Shown here in pieces: positions 5,041 to 10,396 of a stretch of DNA of 10,396 nt. The notes below the pieces were generated by a model that ran no database searches, was not told the DNA's origin, and saw nothing but the letters and a program-made list of their open reading frames with translations. Made by a program: the position numbers and the translations under genes. This DNA is from an uncultured Bacteroidota bacterium (GTDB lineage: Bacteria > Bacteroidota > Bacteroidia > Flavobacteriales > BACL11): contig CABXPN010000034.1 in NCBI GenBank assembly GCA_902514225.1, positions 1-10,396 of the forward strand, in the 5' to 3' direction. How positions within the stretch are numbered: the first letter of the stretch is position 1; each line of letters begins with the position of its first letter.

Positions 5041-6429
5041 CTATTGCAAAATAATTTTCTTATTAATTACTCCATTATCTGCAGTAATCTCTAAGAAGTA
5101 AACTCCTTTAGTGTAATTAGCTAAATCAACTTGTTTAGTGTATTGACCAACAAACTCATTCAGGTTTTCAGTGTAAACAACTTCTCCAATTACATTGATG
5201 ATTCTAACCTCAAGGTTCTGAACATCTTCTGAAGAAAAACTCACGCTAAAGAGATCTCTTGATGGATTAGGGAAAACATCTAAATTATTGATAGATGTTC
5301 CACCATCTAATCTTACAGAACTTGGTTGCGTCCAGAAGATAAGAGGTGTCCATGATGGAGATTTATAAGGACCACCTGATGGATCGCACCATGTCTTAGC
5401 TTGAGCTCTATAAGTTTCTCCTGGAACTAAACCATTCTTAATACTACTAAACGTTCCATGATTAGTCCCAAATCCTCCAGAATTAAACCAACTATTTGAT
5501 GTAGGATTAGAAATACTGTCTACTCTAATCTTAATACGAACAAAACTATATGGCCCATTACTATTATCCCAAGTAAATTTAGCTCTAGATGATGAAGGTG
5601 TTGTTACCGATAAATTAGCTACATTAGGACAACGATCTAAAGTTATAAATTTATCTTCTGAATGCCAATCTTTTATTGTTCCATCTTGATACCAGATCTT
5701 AAAGCCGTACTCATATTTAGTAGAATCACTTAAATTAAGTATCCGTTTAGAAGTATTTAAACATATACTATTATTGCCAACTGGAGATCCCATTGTTTTT
5801 GTAGAGTAAGTACTTGTGCCTACTTCTCGGTAGCGAATTCTTATTTGGTCTACTACACACAAACTGTCATTCATATCGTCCCAGTTAAAGGTTACTCTAT
5901 CATTAATAATATCAGTTAAGGTAATACCTGTTATCTCTCCGCAGATATGAGGATATATACATGACCCATCATCTACTCCTGCATTTGGATTATAATTAGT
6001 AGCTATCGAATCTGTACAACCATATATATAAGTACAAGAACCATCATCAGAAGTTGCATTAGGATCATAATTTGTAGCTGTAGGGTCTGTACATCCATAA
6101 ATATTTGTTGGACCTGTAACTGTTATAGTTCCACCTACAGAACAATAGCTAGTAAATGTACCATATGAAGTGTAAAATGGATATCCTATCTGTAAAGTAA
6201 CATAGTAGCTTCCTGAGCTAGCATATGTGTGAATTGGGTTTGTAGCATTTGACGTATTACCATCACCAAAATCCCAAGAACTACTACTAAAACTAGAACT
6301 AGTGTTATAAAAGTTAACTGTTAGCCCATTAATAGACCAATAACCACTTGCTGGACATTGAGCGCTAATATTAAAAGAATATAGAATAGTAAATACTGAT
6401 AGTAAAAATATTTTTTTGATTATCTTCAT
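5041..6429 (-). CDS. Secreted PKD/FN3 protein with type A T9SS sorting domain (paralogue 1)
   Basis: The 462-residue product carries, in order: signal peptide 1-24 (ending NISAQ-C); a PKD domain about 25-108 with WDFGDG at 52-57; two 25-residue cysteine-bracketed repeats (112-136 and 137-161) of the form GCTDxxATNYxPNAxxDDGSC; two FN3-like beta-sandwiches (about 164-265 and 267-370); and a type A T9SS sorting domain about 383-462 that opens DVFPNPS and ends INKKIILQ. The aspartate-rich repeats resemble thrombospondin type 3 calcium-binding loops with one Cys pair each (113/132, 138/157). It should be secreted and surface-attached or released; an adhesive or matrix role is an inference from the domains. 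It starts only 20 bases after paralogue 2 ends, so the two are probably co-transcribed. Everything from residue 110 on is nearly identical to paralogue 2, while the PKD head is not. Confidence 0.92.
   Translation of the reverse strand: MKIIKKIFLLSVFTILYSFNISAQCPASGYWSINGLTVNFYNTSSSFSSSSWDFGDGNTSNATNPIHTYASSGSYYVTLQIGYPFYTSYGTFTSYCSVGGTITVTGPTNIYGCTDPTATNYDPNATSDDGSCTYIYGCTDSIATNYNPNAGVDDGSCIYPHICGEITGITLTDIINDRVTFNWDDMNDSLCVVDQIRIRYREVGTSTYSTKTMGSPVGNNSICLNTSKRILNLSDSTKYEYGFKIWYQDGTIKDWHSEDKFITLDRCPNVANLSVTTPSSSRAKFTWDNSNGPYSFVRIKIRVDSISNPTSNSWFNSGGFGTNHGTFSSIKNGLVPGETYRAQAKTWCDPSGGPYKSPSWTPLIFWTQPSSVRLDGGTSINNLDVFPNPSRDLFSVSFSSEDVQNLEVRIINVIGEVVYTENLNEFVGQYTKQVDLANYTKGVYFLEITADNGVINKKIILQ
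5054..6102. repeat. Near-identical ~1,049-bp direct repeat, copy 1
   Basis: This stretch matches 6463-7511 at a constant offset of 1,409 bases with no gaps. Reading line by line I found three mismatches: 5163/6572 (silent Leu codon change), 6080/7489 (Thr to Ile) and 6097/7506. Similarity decays at once beyond both ends: four mismatches fall in the last 13 bases before the stop at 5041, and the sequences are unrelated past 6102. The repeat covers the GCTD repeats, FN3-like domains and sorting domain but not the PKD heads. Confidence 0.95.
5947..6096 (-). repeat. Two 75-bp tandem units coding the GCTD cysteine repeats (paralogue 1)
   Basis: Units at 6022-6096 and 5947-6021 each encode 25 residues beginning GCTD and containing ATNY, PNA and DDGSC. 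The units are in phase and adjacent with no linker, as expected for internal tandem duplication. They have since diverged from each other more than the two gene copies have. Confidence 0.85.
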
Positions 6430-6449
6430 TTGTTTTATTTTTGATTTAA

Positions 6450-7844
6450 TTATTGTAAGATTATTTTCTTATTAATTACTCCATTATCTGCAGTAATCTC
6501 TAAGAAGTAAACTCCTTTAGTGTAATTAGCTAAATCAACTTGTTTAGTGTATTGACCAACAAACTCATTCAAGTTTTCAGTGTAAACAACTTCTCCAATT
6601 ACATTGATGATTCTAACCTCAAGGTTCTGAACATCTTCTGAAGAAAAACTCACGCTAAAGAGATCTCTTGATGGATTAGGGAAAACATCTAAATTATTGA
6701 TAGATGTTCCACCATCTAATCTTACAGAACTTGGTTGCGTCCAGAAGATAAGAGGTGTCCATGATGGAGATTTATAAGGACCACCTGATGGATCGCACCA
6801 TGTCTTAGCTTGAGCTCTATAAGTTTCTCCTGGAACTAAACCATTCTTAATACTACTAAACGTTCCATGATTAGTCCCAAATCCTCCAGAATTAAACCAA
6901 CTATTTGATGTAGGATTAGAAATACTGTCTACTCTAATCTTAATACGAACAAAACTATATGGCCCATTACTATTATCCCAAGTAAATTTAGCTCTAGATG
7001 ATGAAGGTGTTGTTACCGATAAATTAGCTACATTAGGACAACGATCTAAAGTTATAAATTTATCTTCTGAATGCCAATCTTTTATTGTTCCATCTTGATA
7101 CCAGATCTTAAAGCCGTACTCATATTTAGTAGAATCACTTAAATTAAGTATCCGTTTAGAAGTATTTAAACATATACTATTATTGCCAACTGGAGATCCC
7201 ATTGTTTTTGTAGAGTAAGTACTTGTGCCTACTTCTCGGTAGCGAATTCTTATTTGGTCTACTACACACAAACTGTCATTCATATCGTCCCAGTTAAAGG
7301 TTACTCTATCATTAATAATATCAGTTAAGGTAATACCTGTTATCTCTCCGCAGATATGAGGATATATACATGACCCATCATCTACTCCTGCATTTGGATT
7401 ATAATTAGTAGCTATCGAATCTGTACAACCATATATATAAGTACAAGAACCATCATCAGAAGTTGCATTAGGATCATAATTTGTAGCTATAGGGTCTGTA
7501 CATCCGTAAATGGAGATATTATTAATGAAGATATTATTTGATGTACTGGAATAACAAGTAAAACTTCCATAAACTCCTAGATTCCACACATACGTTAAGT
7601 CTAAAGTCACAGTATAAGTACCATTACTAGTGTAAGTATGTGTAGGATGAGTCTGAGTTGAATAACTTCCATCCCCAAAATTCCAATAGCTGGAGGAAAT
7701 CATTTGGCTAGTATTAGTAAAGCTAACTGTTCCACTATTATTAGAGTAAGAAAATGATGCCGGGTAATAACATCCTTGAGAGTAAGTATGTATCGAGAAA
7801 AAAGTACATAGTATGAATACTATAAATAATCGATTATGTTTCAT
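6450..7844 (-). CDS. Secreted PKD/FN3 protein with type A T9SS sorting domain (paralogue 2)
   Basis: The 464-residue product has the same architecture as its downstream neighbour: signal peptide about 1-23 (ending TYSQ-G); PKD head about 25-110 with WNFGDG at 54-59; GCTD repeats at 114-138 and 139-163; two FN3-like domains; and a sorting domain about 385-464. Its PKD head differs clearly from paralogue 1 in sequence and in cysteine placement (Cys25, Cys97), whereas the body differs by one visible residue (Ile119 for Thr117). It is the first gene of the pair, and the divergent helical-repeat gene starts 200 bases away. No exact TAnnTTTG box was found upstream. A perfect 14-bp palindrome at 7874-7887 lies 30 bases before the start and may be regulatory. 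Secretion is predicted with good confidence; the molecular target is unknown. Confidence 0.92.
   Translation of the reverse strand: MKHNRLFIVFILCTFFSIHTYSQGCYYPASFSYSNNSGTVSFTNTSQMISSSYWNFGDGSYSTQTHPTHTYTSNGTYTVTLDLTYVWNLGVYGSFTCYSSTSNNIFINNISIYGCTDPIATNYDPNATSDDGSCTYIYGCTDSIATNYNPNAGVDDGSCIYPHICGEITGITLTDIINDRVTFNWDDMNDSLCVVDQIRIRYREVGTSTYSTKTMGSPVGNNSICLNTSKRILNLSDSTKYEYGFKIWYQDGTIKDWHSEDKFITLDRCPNVANLSVTTPSSSRAKFTWDNSNGPYSFVRIKIRVDSISNPTSNSWFNSGGFGTNHGTFSSIKNGLVPGETYRAQAKTWCDPSGGPYKSPSWTPLIFWTQPSSVRLDGGTSINNLDVFPNPSRDLFSVSFSSEDVQNLEVRIINVIGEVVYTENLNEFVGQYTKQVDLANYTKGVYFLEITADNGVINKKIILQ
6463..7511. repeat. Near-identical ~1,049-bp direct repeat, copy 2
   Basis: This is the partner of 5054-6102, in the same orientation and ungapped. 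The left end stops 13 bases inside the coding region. The right end falls two codons before the first GCTD repeat, exactly where the PKD head joins the body. The spacer of 20 bases between the two genes is not part of the repeat. Confidence 0.95.
7356..7505 (-). repeat. Two 75-bp tandem units coding the GCTD cysteine repeats (paralogue 2)
   Basis: Units at 7431-7505 and 7356-7430 correspond base for base to those of paralogue 1, apart from the single change at 7489. They code for aspartate-rich loops flanked by a cysteine pair. Confidence 0.85.
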
Positions 7845-7873
7845 TCTTTTTAGTTTTATAAGTTATAATTTAA

Positions 7874-7887
7874 TTCTTTGCAAAGAA
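7874..7887. promoter_or_regulatory. Perfect 14-bp palindrome upstream of paralogue 2
   Basis: TTCTTTGCAAAGAA is fully self-complementary and lies 30 bases before the start of the PKD pair, within the 200-base divergent spacer (7845-8044). It is GC-richer at its centre than the surrounding AT tract. It could be an operator for the pair. As an RNA hairpin it has no proper loop, so a DNA-binding site is the better reading. Confidence 0.4.
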
Positions 7888-8025
7888 GAGTAAAAATTAT
7901 AAGAAGATATAATTAAAAAAATAGATTACTTATTTGACCATTATTATTAATTTAATAGAATTAAATAATATTACTAAGTTAAATTCCTTTATTATAGGAA
8001 ATATTTCTTATATAACCAAAATTAG

Positions 8026-8033
8026 TATATTTG
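8026..8033 (+). promoter_or_regulatory. -7 promoter box for the helical-repeat gene
   Basis: TATATTTG matches TAnnTTTG exactly, 11 bases before the ATG at 8045. A TTTC at 8004-8007 is a weak -33 candidate, 18 bases upstream. The predicted transcript start would leave a leader of only about eight A-rich bases (around AAAACAAA), so translation would start without a Shine-Dalgarno. Confidence 0.6.
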
Positions 8034-8044
8034 CATAAAACAAA

Positions 8045-9496
8045 ATGAATATTTTATTAAAGACAATAGAGTCTCTAAACAAGGAAGAAATAAGATATTA
8101 TAAAATTTTTTCTAATAGAACCCATAATGAAGAAAACAGAAAAGATACAATTCTATTTGAGTCAATTAAAAATAATCTTAATGATTATAATGAGAAGGAA
8201 ATTGCAGCAAAAATGTACGGAGATAAAAAGAATAATTTTTATCAATTAAAAAACAATTTGCTTCATGGAATAAATAAAAGTATCGTATCTCAACATACAA
8301 ATAAAGAAGACGATACGTCTCTTTACAACATCATCTTGCTTTCTAGGATCTATAAAAGGAAGGGAGATGTTGATCTTTCATATCATTATTTAAAGAAAGC
8401 GGAGAAACAAGCAAATAAAATTGAATCATTTGAGATCCTCTCAATTATATACTCTGAGATTCTTAAATTATCATATGAACTTATTTCTATTGATATAGAA
8501 AAATATATAAATAGAAAGATTGAGAATAAAAAAAAATTAGATTTATCTCAAGAAATAGATATTACTCTATATTCTGTAATGTATAGCATAAAAACAACTC
8601 AGAATTTTTCTAATGACACTGAGGTTAATTCCAAAGCATTAAACGATATTATTAATTCTATTACCTCACAAAAGCAGATCTCAAAAAGTCCTAAATTTAG
8701 AATTAAGTTATTTGAAGCTATCAGTAGAACGTTCTTACAAAAGAATGATTTTGTTTCTCTAGAAAAATACCTCAAATCAACATATAAAGACTTTATAAAA
8801 GATAAAATTTTCAACAAAACAAATCATGAACAGAAACTTATGATGCTGACTTATCTGACAAATTCTTTATATAAAAATGGGAAAATGAAGGAGTCTCTTT
8901 TAATTGCTGAGGAACTTAATAATTCAATGAGTGAATTTGATTCATTTTTAAGAAATCGATTCTTATTTTATTATTATAACGCCTTAGTAATTAACTATTC
9001 AAAATTAGATCAAGAGAAAGCATTAGAGGTGTTAAATAAAGCAAAAAGAAATAAAGTCATTCAGTCATTACCAACATTTGGATCATTTATCTATCTTAAT
9101 ATGGGGCTAATTTATTATGATCAAAAGAAATACAAAACATCAATCAAGCATTTTTCTAGACTAATCTTGCAAAAAGATTTTATAAATCTCTCTCTTCAAT
9201 TTCAATTAAAAATTCTTATCTCAGAAATTATCATTAGATATGAACTCAACCAAACAGATTTAGTAGAAGAAAAAATAAAGATTATAAAAAGAACATATAA
9301 AGAAACAATAAATCACAACAAAAGAGAGAAAGGTATTATAGAAATTATTAATAAACTTATTTATTGTGATAATCTTAGCGTAAATAAAGATCTAGTAAGT
9401 GAAATTAAGAGGTTAATAGAGCGGACATCATCAGAAAAAGCTCAAAATATAGATGTAATTAATTATAATGATTGGTTACTTAAACAAATTACTTGA
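8045..9496 (+). CDS. Cytoplasmic helical-repeat (TPR-like) protein, function unknown
   Basis: The 483-residue product has no signal peptide or membrane segment and is almost wholly alpha-helical and lysine-rich. Residues 1-80 form a distinct N-terminal module (ESLNKEEIRYYKIFSNRT at 9-26, NNFYQLKNNLLHGINKS at 63-79). I recall this pattern at the start of uncharacterised Bacteroidota repeat proteins. After it come degenerate TPR-like helix pairs, for example about 92-125 (LSRIYKRKGDVDLSYHYLKKA), 265-296, 305-336 and 348-376 (LNMGLIYYDQKKYKTSIKHF). Such solenoids bind other proteins. The start is well supported by a -7 box 11 bases upstream. It is the only plus-strand gene, between two groups of secreted-protein genes on the opposite strand; a link to secretion is possible but not shown. 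It is more AT-rich and lysine-rich than its neighbours. Confidence 0.85.
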   Translation: MNILLKTIESLNKEEIRYYKIFSNRTHNEENRKDTILFESIKNNLNDYNEKEIAAKMYGDKKNNFYQLKNNLLHGINKSIVSQHTNKEDDTSLYNIILLSRIYKRKGDVDLSYHYLKKAEKQANKIESFEILSIIYSEILKLSYELISIDIEKYINRKIENKKKLDLSQEIDITLYSVMYSIKTTQNFSNDTEVNSKALNDIINSITSQKQISKSPKFRIKLFEAISRTFLQKNDFVSLEKYLKSTYKDFIKDKIFNKTNHEQKLMMLTYLTNSLYKNGKMKESLLIAEELNNSMSEFDSFLRNRFLFYYYNALVINYSKLDQEKALEVLNKAKRNKVIQSLPTFGSFIYLNMGLIYYDQKKYKTSIKHFSRLILQKDFINLSLQFQLKILISEIIIRYELNQTDLVEEKIKIIKRTYKETINHNKREKGIIEIINKLIYCDNLSVNKDLVSEIKRLIERTSSEKAQNIDVINYNDWLLKQIT

Positions 9497-9535
9497 AAAC
9501 AAAAGGTTTCTGTTAATTTATATCAAAAATATTAA

Positions 9536-9555
9536 ATTTAAGAATCATCTTAAAT
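9536..9555. terminator. Weak AT-rich hairpin between convergent genes
   Basis: ATTTAAGA (9536-9543) pairs with TCTTAAAT (9548-9555) around an ATCA loop. It lies 40 bases after the stop of the helical-repeat gene and four bases before the stop of the convergent gene, which is where a shared terminator would be expected. It has few GC pairs and no long U-tract, so it would be weak. Confidence 0.4.
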
Positions 9556-9559
9556 AAAG

Positions 9560-10261
9560 TTACTTAATTAAGATTGTTCTTCTTACAATTCGTTGACCGT
9601 TAATAATAGCTTCAATAAAATATGTTCCGGAATTTAAATTGCTAAAATCAAGATGGGCAGGTTCATGATGGACGGTTTTATCAATATATATCAGGCGACC
9701 TAAATGATCAGTGATAGCAATATTTGATATTGGAAGACCTAGTTTATTAGATATCGTGAAATAATCTTTGATAGGATTTGGATAAATCATCAACTTATTG
9801 CCTGATATTTCTAGTTCATCTCCAGTAGAAACGCTATCTACTATATGGATATTAGTGGTACTGGTATCTCCAGTTCCTGTTCCAATTAACGCTGGCCATA
9901 TAACAATAATATTATCTCCTAGTACGTACGACTGATAAGTTACCAATTCCGTTATAGTTACAGAAATACTATCACCAACATCTAGAGATCCAATAGTATT
10001 ATAACTATCACCTATTGACATGGAAGATATTGAATTCCCAATAATGTCAAAAGTCTCACATGACATTAAAATAGAATCATTTATAGTTGAATTTCCTTGA
10101 TTAACTAAAAAAAAGTCAAAATGAATAGAATCTCCAATATGTAGTGTGTCCTCATGTTGCACCCCACTAGAACCAAATACTAAATTAGATTGAGCAATTA
10201 AAGATTCAGATCCCATAGAAAGGATTAGTGATAATACAAAGATGATTATTTTATTATTCAT
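9560..10261 (-). CDS. Small secreted beta-rich protein with type A T9SS sorting domain
   Basis: The 233-residue product has a signal peptide (about 1-24, ending SLIAQ-S). A beta-rich domain follows at about 26-145, with recurring turn motifs IGDSI (42-46), IGDSY (83-87), VGDSI (95-99) and LGDNI (114-118). A C-terminal type A T9SS sorting domain covers about 155-233; it opens MIYPNPIKDYFTIS, has ITDHLGRLIY in the middle and ends RRTILIK. The middle domain has the look of a CARDB-like or related immunoglobulin-type sandwich with the phrase FFLVNQGNSTI, typical of such folds, but this is a guess from pattern. It has a good -7 box 25 bases upstream and is probably transcribed alone, convergent to the helical-repeat gene. 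It is predicted to be exported by T9SS. Its function is unknown. Confidence 0.88.
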   Translation of the reverse strand: MNNKIIIFVLSLILSMGSESLIAQSNLVFGSSGVQHEDTLHIGDSIHFDFFLVNQGNSTINDSILMSCETFDIIGNSISSMSIGDSYNTIGSLDVGDSISVTITELVTYQSYVLGDNIIVIWPALIGTGTGDTSTTNIHIVDSVSTGDELEISGNKLMIYPNPIKDYFTISNKLGLPISNIAITDHLGRLIYIDKTVHHEPAHLDFSNLNSGTYFIEAIINGQRIVRRTILIK

Positions 10262-10285
10262 TTTTCAATCATTTAATAATTTCAA

Positions 10286-10293
10286 CAAATATA
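10286..10293 (-). promoter_or_regulatory. -7 promoter box for the small T9SS cargo gene
   Basis: On the minus strand, TATATTTG matches TAnnTTTG exactly and lies 25 bases before the ATG at 10261, leaving a leader of about 20 bases. The rest of the right edge (10294-10396) is very AT-rich, and I see no further gene or clear operator in it. Confidence 0.55.
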
Positions 10294-10396
10294 TGAGTAA
10301 AAATATGATAACACATATAATATATTATAATTATTAACTGTCCAAAATATATTTTAATTTAACAAACTACTGTCTATCAATACTTTATATTTTATT

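Noticed and set aside
5947..6096. CRISPR-like repeats
   Set aside because: The 75-bp units are adjacent with no spacers, are in frame, and code for a known type of protein repeat.
5054..7511. Mobile element or composite transposon from the 1-kb direct repeats
   Set aside because: The repeats encode domains of secreted proteins, have no transposase, terminal inverted repeats or target duplications, and stop at domain and gene ends.
5054..7511. Assembly duplication artefact
   Set aside because: Both ends join unique sequence, three internal mismatches separate the copies, and both heads are intact and different. Long reads would still settle it.
7920..8010. AT-rich inverted repeats in the divergent spacer (for example ATTTAAT-AGA-ATTAAAT)
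   Set aside because: The region is nearly all A and T, so short self-complementary tracts are expected by chance.
8599..8817. Minus-strand reading frame inside the helical-repeat gene
   Set aside because: It is antisense to a long intact gene with a good promoter, and its composition is what reversed lysine-rich coding gives.

Overview
The window looks like a chromosomal segment of a low-GC member of the Bacteroidota, most likely class Flavobacteriia. Four things point there: type IX secretion (T9SS) C-terminal sorting domains on several secreted proteins, Bacteroidota-type -7 promoter boxes (TAnnTTTG), A-rich translation starts without a clear Shine-Dalgarno, and a clade II (Sec-type) nitrous oxide reductase. 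The genus cannot be fixed from this sequence.

Left part (1-4190, all genes on the minus strand) is a nitrous-oxide-respiration and nitrosative-stress block. In transcription order it holds a di-iron cluster-repair protein (ScdA/YtfE/RIC, 4120-3407), a FAS1-domain lipoprotein (3337-2771), a mono-haem cytochrome c lipoprotein (2748-2281), the NosZ lipoprotein (2247-295), a terminator-like hairpin (218-256), and the start of a membrane protein that runs off the window (193-1). The gaps in the FAS1-cytochrome-NosZ run are only 22 and 33 bases, so these look like one operon whose products lie together in the periplasm. The cytochrome is the obvious candidate electron donor to the CuA site of NosZ. 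The RIC gene and the FAS1-cyt-nosZ operon each have a CRP/FNR-like palindrome (shared pattern TGAYA-NN-TRTCA), and both palindromes are centred exactly 36.5 bases from the last G of a TAnnTTTG box. This suggests one regulator switches both on.

Middle (4191-4451) is a non-coding stretch with a GNRA-capped hairpin, a 10-bp long-range inverted repeat that competes with it, and a strong terminator. It may be a small RNA locus or the relic of a lost plus-strand gene.

Right part (4452-10261) is a secreted-protein region. Three minus-strand genes encode PKD-domain proteins. Two of them (6450-7844 and 5041-6429) are tandem paralogues whose last ~1,050 bp are almost identical (three mismatches by eye), while their N-terminal PKD heads are strongly diverged; the switch falls at a domain boundary. 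The third (4452-4943) is a short PKD protein ending in a compact sorting-like tail. A divergent plus-strand gene (8045-9496) encodes a cytoplasmic helical-repeat (TPR-like) protein. A last minus-strand gene (9560-10261) encodes another T9SS cargo. No RNA genes, insertion sequences or CRISPR arrays were seen.
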